Shown here in pieces: positions 34,230-44,300 of a DNA stretch of 64,000 bases; positions within the stretch are counted from its first letter, which is position 1, and every line of letters starts with the position of its first letter. The notes below the pieces were generated by a model, which searched no databases, was not told the DNA's origin, and worked only from the letters and a program-made list of their open reading frames with translations. Made by a program: the position numbers and the translations under genes. Origin of the DNA: Cyclonatronum proteinivorum (GTDB lineage Bacteria > Bacteroidota > Rhodothermia > Balneolales > Cyclonatronaceae); contig NZ_CP027806.1 in the NCBI RefSeq assembly GCF_003353065.1, positions 1,087,001 through 1,151,000 of the forward strand. The letters are read 5' to 3'.

Positions 34230-35225
34230 ATGTCCGCCGATCCCCGATTTATTTTCGAAGGAAACACGCCCTTTCGTACGCGCATGCACCGTGTCGCGCG
34301 CCATCAGTACGCGCAAGCAGGCACCTGGCGCCGTTTCTGCGACGCTTTAGGCTGGCAGCCCGATCAGCTGGAACAGGGCGACCCGGACGCCATCCCGCCC
34401 TTACTCCCCGTCGAAGCCTTTCAGCAGCCCCTTTTCGATCAAGCACCTTCCGCAGACCTCATCTTCCGAAGCAGCGGCACCACCGGCACGCTCCGCTCCG
34501 AACACCCGGTGACCGAGCCCGAGCTGTACCGCGAAGCCATCTTTCGGGGCATGCGCAGCTTTTATCCGCTCGACGATTTCATCATCCTCGCCTACACGCC
34601 GGGCTACAGCGACAACCCGAACTCCTCCCTCATCTGGATGCTGCGCGAGCTCACCGCCGCCGAGTCCTCCGGATGCAGCGGTTTCCTCCCGCTTGATGCG
34701 CCGATTCCCGAAACGCTGCTGCGTAAGATCGAAGACTCGGGCAAGCGGCTGCTGCTGTTCGGCGCGGCCTTCGGCCTGATTGACCTCGCCGAGCGCTTCC
34801 CCGTACAGCTCCCCGCCGATGCCCTCATCATGGAAACCGGCGGCATGAAAACGCACCGCCGTGAAATCAGCCGCGACGCCCTGCACCAAAAGCTGGCCGA
34901 TGCTTTCGGACTATCCCCCGCGCAGGTGAACTCCGAGTACGGCATGACCGAGCTGCTCTCGCAGGCTTACAGCGACGGCAGCGGCTGGTTCCGCTGCCCG
35001 CACTGGATGCAGGTCAGCATCCGCAACCCGGAAAATCCGCTGGAGCCGCTCCCGCCCGACGAACAGGGGCTGATCGGCATCATCGACCTCGCCAACTATC
35101 ACGCGTGCAGCTTCCTCCTCACCGGCGACCGAGGCGAGATGCGCCCCGACGGCAGCTTCCGCGTACTGGGCCGCTTCATCCCCGAAAACCTCCGGGGCTG
35201 CAACTTTCTGATTGATCAGGATTAG
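34230..35225 (+). CDS. LuxE-like acyl-protein synthetase family protein
   Basis: 331 residues. The ANL-type phosphate loop FRSSGTTGTLRSEH is near residues 80-93, and the adenylation motif NSEYGMTELLSQAYS near 232-246; LLFGAAFGLIDLAE and AETGGMKT-like strands also fit. LuxE enzymes activate a fatty acid with ATP and load it onto themselves for reduction by LuxC. Its partner starts 4 bp downstream, so they form a two-gene operon. No luciferase genes are present, so bioluminescence is not implied; it may make a fatty aldehyde or activate another acid. Confidence 0.85.
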   Translation: MSADPRFIFEGNTPFRTRMHRVARHQYAQAGTWRRFCDALGWQPDQLEQGDPDAIPPLLPVEAFQQPLFDQAPSADLIFRSSGTTGTLRSEHPVTEPELYREAIFRGMRSFYPLDDFIILAYTPGYSDNPNSSLIWMLRELTAAESSGCSGFLPLDAPIPETLLRKIEDSGKRLLLFGAAFGLIDLAERFPVQLPADALIMETGGMKTHRREISRDALHQKLADAFGLSPAQVNSEYGMTELLSQAYSDGSGWFRCPHWMQVSIRNPENPLEPLPPDEQGLIGIIDLANYHACSFLLTGDRGEMRPDGSFRVLGRFIPENLRGCNFLIDQD

Positions 35226-35229
35226 GTTT

Positions 35230-36345
35230 ATGCACCCATTCCCCGAAACCCAAAACGCCCGCATCGCCCGCGCCCAAAAACTGGGCGAACTCGTGCAAGA
35301 CTGGCTCCGCGGAGAATCCGGCAGCTGTGAACAGGCCGCCGCCGAAACCATCCGTCGCGGCTTCTTCGAAGCCGAAGATGTCCGTATTGCCCTGAACCAT
35401 CTCCGGGAGAGCGTTCATCCGGAATCCCTGCAGCGCTGGTTGGAGTGCAGCGTACCCGCAAACCTTGAGCAGGCCTCTAAACCGGAGGGGGCAGTCCTCT
35501 GCCTGCACGCCGGAAACCTCCCGCTCGTTGGCCTGCAGGATGTGCTGGCCTGCATACTCGCAGGTGTGCCCTACTGTGGCAAAGTTTCCCGCAAAGATCC
35601 GCTGCTGCTGCCCTCCCTGCTGGATTTTTTGGCCCCGGTCTTCCCCGAACTTAGTCTGCGCTGGAGCACCGAACTCGATGACTTCCGTAATCTCAAAGCC
35701 GGTGCCGTACTGTTCAGCGGCTCGGAAGTGTCCGTGCCGGAAGTCCTCGTCCGCCTCAATGGCGGAAAAATGCTCCGCTCCGATGCCCGCAAGCTCATCC
35801 GCACCGCCCACAGCTCCGTCGCCTGGATACCGGCTGCAGCCCTAACCATACACCAAACGCTGGGGCCTGAACTCGCCGAAGCCGTCTTCCGCTACGACGG
35901 ACGCGGCTGCCGCAGCCTCACCACCATCTTCACCAACGCCGATCCCGCGATCGTCCTGCGCCTCCTGAGCGAGTCCGCACAGAAGCTGTTTCCAACCCGC
36001 GAAAACGCCCGTCTCAATCCGTTGCTCCGTTACCGCGAAGCCTTCTTCACCGCCATGCACCGCCAAACCGAAACCCACCGCGGTCGCCTGCTCGCCATCA
36101 CCCAACCCGAAACCCACACCGACGGCCTCATCACCCTAACCCCCGGCACCCCCGCTGATCTCAGCGCCTTCCTCCAAAAACACGGCTCCCGCATCCAAAG
36201 TGTCTATGTGCCCGGCAGCTCTACCCCATCAGCAATTGCAGGCAGAACAACCGAACCGCTCGCCCAAGCCCAAACCCCGCCCGTAAGCTGGCGCCCCGAC
36301 GGGGTTGATGCGTTGAAGTGGATTTTGGGGGATGAGTTTTGCTAA
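35230..36345 (+). CDS. LuxC-like acyl-CoA/acyl-protein reductase
   Basis: 371 residues from the ATG at 35230; a TTG at 35212 overlaps the upstream gene. The protein has the LuxC/aldehyde-dehydrogenase layout: nucleotide-binding strands HAGNLPLVGLQDVLACIL and GKVSRKDPLLLPSL, then GAVLFSGSEVSVPEVL, and a probable catalytic Cys227 in YDGRGCRSLTTIFTN. Such reductases convert an activated acyl group to an aldehyde with NADPH. It is shorter than Vibrio LuxC (about 480 residues). It works with the LuxE-like protein by operon position. Confidence 0.82.
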   Translation: MHPFPETQNARIARAQKLGELVQDWLRGESGSCEQAAAETIRRGFFEAEDVRIALNHLRESVHPESLQRWLECSVPANLEQASKPEGAVLCLHAGNLPLVGLQDVLACILAGVPYCGKVSRKDPLLLPSLLDFLAPVFPELSLRWSTELDDFRNLKAGAVLFSGSEVSVPEVLVRLNGGKMLRSDARKLIRTAHSSVAWIPAAALTIHQTLGPELAEAVFRYDGRGCRSLTTIFTNADPAIVLRLLSESAQKLFPTRENARLNPLLRYREAFFTAMHRQTETHRGRLLAITQPETHTDGLITLTPGTPADLSAFLQKHGSRIQSVYVPGSSTPSAIAGRTTEPLAQAQTPPVSWRPDGVDALKWILGDEFC

Positions 36346-36497
36346 CTCTTTAGAGAGGAGCGAAGGTGTAAAATACTGTTGGGTTGTTTTGCGGTTCGGC
36401 TTAAGAAGCCGACGCTATGAAAGACAAAGTGGTGCAGCAAGCATGCGGCAATCATCATGCACCATCAGGGTTGGCAAAATTTGTGAGGCGTAGTGGA

Positions 36498-36788
36498 TTA
36501 AACTTCAATCTCTATTTTGACCTTACCTCCAAGGCCTTTTTCAACAATTTCAAAGAGAGTTTTTAATGTCATGTTGCTGCCGTCATTTTCCACTCTGGAA
36601 ATATATGTTCTCTTCTTGTCGACCAGTTGCGCAAGCTGCTCCTGGGTCAGGTCTTTTTCTTCCCTTGCTTTTTTTAGTAAAAGTCCGACTTTGAAAGTCT
36701 CAAATTCTCTTTCAAGCTTGTCACGACGCGGTGTTCCCTTGATGCCGTAAACAGTGTCTTTTATTTCATTCCAGGGTTTTGTTTCCAT
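36498..36788 (-). CDS. XRE-family antitoxin of a type II toxin-antitoxin pair
   Basis: 96 residues. A helix-turn-helix spans residues 30-85 (LLLKKAREEKDLTQEQLAQLVDKKRTYISRVENDG). The N-terminal 28 residues are charged and may bind the toxin. Its start codon overlaps the toxin stop by one base, the toxin-first order of HigBA. It should repress the pair by binding its promoter. Codon use is AT-rich compared with the GC-rich genes on both sides, suggesting transfer. Confidence 0.88.
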   Translation of the reverse strand: METKPWNEIKDTVYGIKGTPRRDKLEREFETFKVGLLLKKAREEKDLTQEQLAQLVDKKRTYISRVENDGSNMTLKTLFEIVEKGLGGKVKIEIEV

Positions 36789-37135
36789 TATTTTATGTTT
36801 TTCTCTTCGTAATACTTGTTCATCAGTCTAAGTGCCTTGTCAATTTCCTTACGAGGTGTTTTTTGGGTCTTCTTAACAAACCCGTTAAGCAGGATAACTA
36901 ACTTTCCCTGATCAAAAAAGCAAAAGACCCTCCAAATGTTAGAGCCCAGCTGTATTCGTGCTTCATATAGCCCTTTGGTTCCGTGTATGAATTTCAGATA
37001 GTTTGCCGGAATTCTCTCAAGAGTCTCAATTGCTTCTATGACCTTAAAAATTTTGTCTTGAACTTTCTCCGGCTGAGCGAGAAGAAAGTCCTCAAAATGC
37101 CTTTCGTAAGCAATTACTTGTCTGATTTTTTCCAT
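36788..37135 (-). CDS. RelE/HigB-type toxin (ribosome-dependent mRNA interferase fold)
   Basis: 115 residues. The RelE/Gp49-like pattern is visible: KIFKVIEAIETLERIPANYLKFI, then LYEARIQLGSNIWRVFCFFDQGKLVILLNGFVKKTQKTP and a helical, Lys-rich C-terminus. Such toxins cut mRNA on the ribosome. It is the first gene of the pair, with a palindromic operator candidate just upstream. AT-rich like its partner. Confidence 0.88.
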   Translation of the reverse strand: MEKIRQVIAYERHFEDFLLAQPEKVQDKIFKVIEAIETLERIPANYLKFIHGTKGLYEARIQLGSNIWRVFCFFDQGKLVILLNGFVKKTQKTPRKEIDKALRLMNKYYEEKNIK

Positions 37136-37145
37136 TTGATGAAAG

Positions 37146-37161
37146 GTAACTTAAAAGTTAC
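37146..37161. promoter_or_regulatory. Palindromic operator candidate of the toxin-antitoxin pair
   Basis: GTAACTT-AA-AAGTTAC is a 16 bp inverted repeat 11 bp upstream of the toxin start codon, the place where an XRE antitoxin would be expected to bind. Confidence 0.6.
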
Positions 37162-37446
37162 TATTAGCCAATAAAAGAAGGCTTATTTTTTGACCTTTTC
37201 TCAAAGGTTGCAAGCTTATGGGGGTATTGAATACTTGTCTGTGCAAGAATCGGAGTGAAAATGGCAACCTGAGGTCGTCAATCCCAGCGGTTATCGCAAG
37301 GTTCTGTAAACTCTTATGGCTACCACTGTCATTTTTAACCTAAGAGATAGCATGTTCAGTGTTGCTTGCTACTGTAGATAATCTCACCCCCCCCGAAAAC
37401 CCTTTTCCCAACCCGACAGCAGCACCCCACGCCGGAGCGCCAACAT

Positions 37447-37530
37447 AAAAAGCACGGGATATTCCGTTGATTTGGGATTTCTCACCAGCACGGCTGTCAG
37501 TGATGTGCAAGGGGTTTTCCCCAAAAAATT
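37447..37530 (+). repeat. Dispersed 84-89 bp intergenic repeat, copy E
   Basis: It begins AAAAAGCACGGGATATTCC, has GATTTGGGATTT in the same central place as copy A, and ends AGTGATGTGCAAGGGGTTTTC followed by CCCAAAAAA. It is the most diverged copy. Confidence 0.75.
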
Positions 37531-37686
37531 ACGGAAGCAGGAATTGCCTCAGGAATTTGGTATTAAGATGACCATACATGTGGTTTGCATTGCGGAACAC
37601 GGGGCGCGGTTTGGGGTTTAAGCGGGCGTGTGTTCGTTTTGGGCTGAAAAGCCGAAGCCGTATATTGACCTATAATTTTCCTCCAT

Positions 37687-38802
37687 TTGCAGTATCTCTT
37701 TTTTGCTTTGCTGAAGTTTCTTTTTCTCTCCGCCGCTCTCATTTTTGGACTTTTTGCGAACAGCGCACAGGCGCAAAGCCTTGTGCGCGTGTCGTACGGC
37801 AACGATTTTATGTCGGTCGGTAGCGGCGCACGGGCGCTGGGGATGGGTTCGGCGCATACGGCTTTTGCCACAGGTGTGACCGCCGCATTCTGGAATCCCG
37901 CGGGTTTGTCGCAGTTGCAGGGGCTTGAAGCGGCCTATATGCACTCTGAGCGCTTTGGCGGAATCGTAGGCTACGATTACGGTGCCGTCGCAATGCCGCT
38001 GCCCGGCTCGGAGGGCACGCTGGCGATCAGCTTTTTCCGACAGGGCGTGGATAACATCAAAAATACGCTCAATGCATGGGACCGCGAGCGGAACCGTCCG
38101 CGGGAGAATGTGAATGATTTCATCACTTCGTTTAGCGCGGCAGATTTGGCCGTGATGATTTCTTACGGCACGCCCGTGAATGAGCGCCTGAGCTGGGGCG
38201 CTTCGGTGAAAATCCTGAACAGCAGCATCGGACCGTTTGCCAACGCCTGGGGTTACAGTCTCGACGTGGGCGCGCAGTACCGCGCCGGCGATTATCTTTT
38301 GGGGGTGAATCTGATGGACATCACGACCATGATGAAATTCTGGTCGGTTGATGCCAACGAGCTGCGGGCCCTTGAAACCGAGTTCGGGGATGAAATCCCG
38401 GTCGGGGAGAATGAAGTCATTTTGCCGACGCTCAAACTGGGCGCAGCCCGCTTCTTTAATTTCGGGGATTTCAGCCTGATTGCCGCCGCCGATGCTGATT
38501 TCCGTTTTGAAAACCGCCGCACCTATTATATTAATGTGGGCAGCATGAGCATCGAGCCGCATGTTGGTCTGGAAGCTGGCTATCACGATACAGTTTTCCT
38601 GCGGATGGGGCTCACCGATTTTTCGACCAACCGCAGCGGGCGCATCAACACGTCACCGACCCTCGGCGCGGGTATCCGGCTTGGGGCGTTCGACTTCGAT
38701 TATGGGTTCAGCAGCTTTGCCGGAGCAGCCTCTGATCTGGGCTTCACCCATCGGCTGTCGCTGCGGTTCTCCCTTGCCCGTATGGGCAGCAGAGACGCGT
38801 AA
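37687..38802 (+). CDS. PorV/PorQ family outer-membrane barrel protein
   Basis: 371 residues if the TTG at 37687 is used; a second TTG at 37708 gives a compact signal peptide ending NSAQAQ. No ATG fits. After the signal peptide the family hallmark is GSGARALGMGSAHTAFATG...FWNPAGLSQL, then barrel strands to the C-terminus. It is a distant relative of PorV at 6.2-7.4 kb. PorQ helps attach T9SS cargo in P. gingivalis, but several uncharacterised paralogs exist in this phylum, so the exact role is open. It stands alone in its strand context, upstream of a membrane protein and miaA. Confidence 0.8.
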   Translation: MQYLFFALLKFLFLSAALIFGLFANSAQAQSLVRVSYGNDFMSVGSGARALGMGSAHTAFATGVTAAFWNPAGLSQLQGLEAAYMHSERFGGIVGYDYGAVAMPLPGSEGTLAISFFRQGVDNIKNTLNAWDRERNRPRENVNDFITSFSAADLAVMISYGTPVNERLSWGASVKILNSSIGPFANAWGYSLDVGAQYRAGDYLLGVNLMDITTMMKFWSVDANELRALETEFGDEIPVGENEVILPTLKLGAARFFNFGDFSLIAAADADFRFENRRTYYINVGSMSIEPHVGLEAGYHDTVFLRMGLTDFSTNRSGRINTSPTLGAGIRLGAFDFDYGFSSFAGAASDLGFTHRLSLRFSLARMGSRDA

Positions 38803-38950
38803 ACCTTAGTAGCGGTTCATGCAGCCTGCTTGCTATTGCTCCCTATTCATAAGCTGATCAGCGAAAATTGTGCAGTTAAATCCCGTATTCGATACCCTCT
38901 TTCTCTTTTACCCGGGATTTGGTTCATGGGTCTGCATTCAGGCAAACGCC

Positions 38951-39466
38951 ATGAATGTAATGTCAGATTTTTTGCCCGGGTCAGTTCACTGGCAGCTGGG
39001 TTTAGCAGGTTTGGGCTTTGCAGCTGTTCTGCCGCAAAAGTCGGTAAAGAGCGCAGTGCTTTACAGCGTCATTGCTACTGTTTTACCGATTGTGGTATCA
39101 ATACTAATCCTAAGTATTTACCCCAACTCAGCAAGGGCGGGGCTGCCTGTTTTAGCGGGCCTGGTCTTTGGGCCCTCAGTGGGACTGTGGTACGCAGGTG
39201 CTAATAGCCGGGCATGGCGGGGGGCTGGGATTCGGTTAGCTGCTTTTTTTGTGCTGATTGCAGGCGCGGCTTATTCCGTTGGCAGTATCTTTGACGGCAA
39301 TACAGCCGGGATCAATATCGGTAATACGGGCTTTATCATTGGAGGCGGGGTGATGATTGGCAGTACGGTTTGGGATACTTTTGTAGCTGGCCCCCGCACC
39401 GTATCTGCGGTCAGGGCCCGAACCGAAAATAAACCTCCTGATGCAAACAAACCGGATTCGTTATAA
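38951..39466 (+). CDS. Small integral membrane protein, function unknown
   Basis: 171 residues from ATG 38951; a GTG at 38870 could add 27. About four hydrophobic helices are visible (WQLGLAGLGFAAVLP, VLYSVIATVLPIVVSILILS, GIRLAAFFVLIAGAAYSVG, GFIIGGGVMIGSTVWDTFVAG), and the C-terminal tail is charged (ARTENKPPDANKPDS). The later segments pair as Gly-rich helices, typical of small inner-membrane proteins. No recognised domain. It lies between the barrel gene and miaA on the same strand. Confidence 0.6.
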   Translation: MNVMSDFLPGSVHWQLGLAGLGFAAVLPQKSVKSAVLYSVIATVLPIVVSILILSIYPNSARAGLPVLAGLVFGPSVGLWYAGANSRAWRGAGIRLAAFFVLIAGAAYSVGSIFDGNTAGINIGNTGFIIGGGVMIGSTVWDTFVAGPRTVSAVRARTENKPPDANKPDSL

Positions 39467-39553
39467 CTCTAAGGGTAAATTGACGCGTAGTGATTCAGAT
39501 TCAGTTTCCGCGTAAAAGGTAGTTCTAAGAGATCCTTAATTCATTTAAAGTTG

Positions 39554-40483
39554 ATGGCAATGTCTAAGCTGCAGCGTATTGTTGTTATCGGACCGACCGC
39601 TTCCGGGAAGTCTGCCCTTGCTGCGCATTTGGCGAACCGGTTGGGTAGTATCGTCATATCTGCAGATGCCAGGCAGTGCTACCGTGAACTCAATATCGGC
39701 ACGGCAAAACCCGAGCCGGAGCTGCTTGCAATGGCACCGCATCGGTATATCGATATCCTCAATCCTGATGAACCCGAAAATGCTTCGGCTTTTCGTCGCC
39801 GCTGCGATGTTTGGGAGCAGGAGCATTTCCGGCAGTCTGCTGCACCCGTGGTGTATGCCGGCGGTTCGACCCTGTACCTGCAAAGCCTTTTGTTCGATTT
39901 GGATGATGTGCCGTCAGCCAATGCCGAAAACCTCGCAACGCTCAAAGAACGTGCGGAGCGGGAGGGACTCGGGAAATTGTACGAAGAACTTGCCGCTATC
40001 GATCCGGTCTATGTTGCCCGCATTGACGGCATGAACCGGCACCGCATGTTTCGGGCCCTTGATGTGTGGATGCAAACCGGCCGGCCATTCAGCAGCTTTC
40101 ACAAACAGGATGGGTACGATGACCCGAGAGCCCGCAGTCTCGTGGTGATGCCCGATATACCGCGGGCGGAGCTGCACGCACGTATTAATCAGCGCGTAGA
40201 TCTGATGATCAAAGCAGGCCTGGTTGAAGAAGTGCGTGATCTGCTCACCCGCTGGGATGAAAACTTGCAGTCGCTGCAGACGGTGGGATACCGGGAAGTG
40301 ATCTCGCATCTGAAAGGTGACATCAGCTATGAACAGATGAAGGCGGACATCAAAACAAACACCCGCAGGTACGCGAAACGACAGCTGACCTGGTTCCGCC
40401 GCTGGCCTTTCGTGCAAAAACTACCTGCAACATTTCATGATCAGTTACAGGCTGTTACGGCCTGTTTGGAAACTTCTCACTGA
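39554..40483 (+). CDS. miaA: tRNA dimethylallyltransferase
   Basis: 309 residues from ATG 39554; an ATG two codons later is equally plausible. The P-loop is IGPTASGKSALA, and DARQCYRELNIGTAKP, APVVYAGGSTLYLQSLL and DGMNRHRMFRALDVW are typical MiaA blocks. It adds the dimethylallyl group to A37 of tRNAs reading UNN codons. No hfq follows. Start chosen over TTG 39551. Confidence 0.95.
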   Translation: MAMSKLQRIVVIGPTASGKSALAAHLANRLGSIVISADARQCYRELNIGTAKPEPELLAMAPHRYIDILNPDEPENASAFRRRCDVWEQEHFRQSAAPVVYAGGSTLYLQSLLFDLDDVPSANAENLATLKERAEREGLGKLYEELAAIDPVYVARIDGMNRHRMFRALDVWMQTGRPFSSFHKQDGYDDPRARSLVVMPDIPRAELHARINQRVDLMIKAGLVEEVRDLLTRWDENLQSLQTVGYREVISHLKGDISYEQMKADIKTNTRRYAKRQLTWFRRWPFVQKLPATFHDQLQAVTACLETSH

Positions 40484-41397
40484 GAAGAGTATTACTTCTT
40501 TTCCGCCTCGCAGGGAAGACAGATCAAGACGGATTGCGCATTTATATGCTTAGCTCACGCCTTTAGCTGCAGCATAGGCTCTTAGATGTATAACGGGAAT
40601 AGCGAAACCTGATTTAGTATTCTCTATAATTGAAATTAAAAATGTAAAATAAGGTAAGCAGTATAGGTATGCTGGAATTGCCATTAGAATTGACACGGCA
40701 TTTTTGGGGAATCGCAAATTCTTTATGACACCTTTTGAAAAGCAGATGGTCAGGTTTTTGTCATTTAAATGGCTTTATAAAAATAATATGACAAAATTAT
40801 GTACAAATAATTATATATGATTAATATAATTAATCAAAAAAAAGAATGTGTTCATGATGTGCCTCTAACATGCAGCTTTTAGTGCTGGCAACGCTGCTTT
40901 TGACGTCCCTAAGTACAGTTGGTAGCTGAGTGATGGGGTGGTGGGTTAACTGCTATCAACATTAATGTAAATCCCTGAAACGGCTAAAATAGCTGAAAAA
41001 ATGATGTTTTTGGGTTGCCTTTCTTATGATTAAGCCTTTTTATATGTGGAAGTAAAATCAGCCGAAAAGACTTGTCGCAGACTGGATTAAAACTTTTTCC
41101 TTTTTAAAAATTGAATTCATCTTGTGGAAAAATTCCATAAGAATTAAGGACTTGCGTTTAAATTTAAGGGCGTACAAGCTGATTCCGGTTGATTTATAGC
41201 ATCACTAGCTAAGCTTAATCAGGAGTAGATGCCTGCAATGAATGTCATTGCATGAATATTATTTGCGTACATCATATAGATATAAAAAATATGTCTCAGC
41301 ATGTGTTGATGGGTTTTGCCCTATCAGTAAAGCATGTTTTTGATGTTAGTGCAATGCATTATTGCTCCTTAACTATCACTAATCCAATCAAAAACCC
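40484..41397. other. 914 bp AT-rich gene-free region upstream of the large T9SS cargo gene
   Basis: No coding frame of note and no tRNA or copy of the window's repeats was seen. The centre (40780-40860) is very AT-rich, including ATTATATATGATTAATATAA. It may be a long regulatory region for the cargo gene, or decayed sequence. The cargo start has only an A-rich leader (AATCAAAAACCC) and no Shine-Dalgarno. Confidence 0.6.
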
Positions 41398-44300
41398 ATG
41401 AAACATCTGCACAATTGTTATAAGAGCGGATGGCTGTTTCTGACCGTTTTGCTTGTCGCTTTGGCCTGGTCGCCAAACATACAGGCACAACACTTTGGAA
41501 GCACCCAGTCGCTTGACACCACAGAAGCAGTCGTTGATCGTGAGGCGCTGATGAACCGCTTCACCGAAGCGGAACTCAATAGCTTTACAGCGCTTTCGCC
41601 CCGTTTGCTGTCCTCCTTCACAGCTGATGAACTCGCTTTAATTTCACAGATAATGGATAAAACCATTACGGAATTGAGCGCAGCTGAAGAACAGCTTATG
41701 AACCGCCTCAACGCCATTGTTGCCTCATCCGCTGACCCATCATTTTTTGAAGGCCTGCAAGATGAGGATATTGTTTGGTCAGAAGGATTCACCGAAGGAA
41801 TACCCGAAAGCTGGACCGTAACGGATGATTCCGGTAATGGCTTTACCTGGGTTGCCAATGAACCTGGTGGAAGTACGCCTGATTTTGACGGTTTTGCCAT
41901 TGCTGACAGTGATGCAGCCGGTTTAAGTGCTGGTCAGGTTGCCACAACAATGTCAACCGAAGCCATTGATATCTCCGGACTGGATGAAATTTCCTTTATC
42001 ATAAGTCACAGCTATCAACATCTTGGTGATCAATCCGGACGTATTGAATGGAGTCTCGATAATGAAAACTGGGAGCTGCTTGCCGAATATACCGAAAGCA
42101 CCGGCTTTCCTGGTGGTATCGAAGAAAGCTTCAATATCACGGACGCGGTTGCAGGAAACGACAACCTTTGGTTTCGTTTTGTATTCGATGATGCTGGCGG
42201 TTGGACTTGGTGGTGGGCTATCGATGCCGTAACCATCTCCAGCGCTACAGATGACAATGGTGAAGAGCCTGATCCTGATCCGGAAGAATTCATTACACAC
42301 GTAATTGATGAAGTAGCTTATGCAGGCGCAAGCTTCCGTAATGTAACAGGTGATGCGTTTCTCTCGGGTGAGCTTACCGCTTTCGATCCTGATTTTGCGA
42401 TTATAGAACAGGCCGGGGGGACATGGAGCAATGATTTTGCTGTCATTCTTACCGATGCTCCTGAACTTTCGGAAGAATCAATAGTTCTGCAAATTGGTGG
42501 CGCAACCGCTTTCAATTCTGAGTCTATTCTGCTTGATTGGGTAGGCGGGGTTGGAGATGCAGCCGTAACGGATGCTGTTACACTGCCTGAAGCGCTTGAT
42601 CTTGACGGCCTGTATGTTTGGGTTGGTAACGGATGGGCGTCCCCGGCGTCTGTGGGTGTTTGGAGCGGAACCATCGATTTTATCGGAGCCGAAGGAGAAT
42701 TTGCACCGCCGCTTGAATTTGCGGAACTTCAGGTTATCCACAATGCAGCCGATCCTGCCCTCGCTGAAGTAGATGTTTTCATCAACGGCGACCTGTTTGC
42801 AGCGGATTTCCCGTTCCGTGGTGCAACCGGATACCTTACCGTAGATGCTGGCTTTACCCTTGATATCGGCGTTGCCGCACCTGGTGAGACGGAGCCGCTT
42901 CTCAGCTTTGAATTTACCGGTGAAGGCGACGAGGCCTATGCCCTGATCGCACAAGGTGTAGCTGATCCGGCTGCTTTCGCACCAAATCCTGATGGCATTG
43001 ATACCGCCGCAGAGCTGCTGCTTGTTGAAGGCCGCCGCGATGCCGCTGAATCTGCTGATGATTTCGAATTCTACTTGCATCATGGTGCAACCGATGCGCC
43101 GGCAGTAGATATTTTCGTGCGCGAACTCGACGCCACCATTCTGAGTGACGTACCCTATCTCGCCTCCTCAGATTATTTCAGCGTACCAGCTGATGTTTAC
43201 ACCATCGAAGTACGTCCGGCCGGTACAGAAACTGCCGCGGCTACCTTCAGTGCAGATGTAAATGGCCTTGAAGGTGTGAGCGCCGGCATTCTGGCATCTG
43301 GTTTCCTCGATCCTTCCGCCAATCAGGATGGAGAAGCGTTTGCCCTTGCCGTTGTTCTTGAAGACGGAACCGTGGTAACGCTTGAGCCGCTTCAGGGCCC
43401 GATTCTTACGGTTACCCCTGGTGAGATTGAGTTTGGCGATGTAGCTGAAAACTTCGAAGTGTCAACTGATGTAACGTTTACCAATTCCGGAGTTGCCAAT
43501 CTTGCAATTCTTGATGTCGAAGTTGAAGGCAGCGCGTTTAGCATTGATTTTGCAGACGCTACAGTATTAAATCCGGGTGCAAGTGAAACTTACACGGCTA
43601 CATTCAGCCCGGATGCCATTGGTGAATTTACAGGTGAAATCATCATTACCAGCACCGATGCGAACAGTCCGACCACTGTGCCCCTATCCGGAAACGGCGT
43701 AGCCGGTTCAGAAGTCGTATTTGATCCTGCCGAAATTTTGGCAACGCTTGCAACAGAACAGGAAGATACATTTGAGCTCACGGTCAGCAATGAAGGTGCC
43801 GGCGAGCTTGAGTTCTCTTTCCCTGACTATATGATGGAGCGCATTCTTGACGGAAACGACCGTAGTATGGATGCCGTCCGCGCCCGCATGATGACCTCTG
43901 TTCGTTCTGCTTTTGCAAATACACAGGAAGCGATTCAGGCAAACAATGAGCGTTTCGCCATCAATCACTATCTGCAAACCGGCGAGTTGCGTCAGGCCTC
44001 TGATGCAGCTGTAATCGAAGCCTATCACGCACAAATTGCGTCTCAATCCGGTGCAGCTGCAGCAACACCGATGAGCGATGGCTTTTTGATTGAGTTTGAT
44101 GGGTTCACCGGTACTGGTGGCGACTTCCTTACGGTCGCTGACGGACTGAGCGGCGAACTTACTGCAGTAAATCCGGACTTTGTTATTGATGCCGCTGAAG
44201 GCGGTACATGGGCAAACGACTTTGCTGTACTCTTTACCACCGAACCCCTGGAAACAGGTGCCGAAGTTGACCCTGAAACGGTTGTATTTCAGGCTGGTGG

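Larger units (their letters stand above)
37136..37686. other. Gene-free spacer between the toxin gene and the PorV/PorQ-family gene
   Basis: It holds the toxin-antitoxin promoter with a palindrome (37146-37161), an AT-rich stretch with no recognisable gene, and dispersed repeat copy E (37447-37530). Confidence 0.65.

Noticed and set aside
34230-36345. Possible bioluminescence (lux) operon
   Set aside because: Only LuxE-like and LuxC-like genes are present; no luciferase subunits or luxD occur and related pairs are found in non-luminous bacteria.
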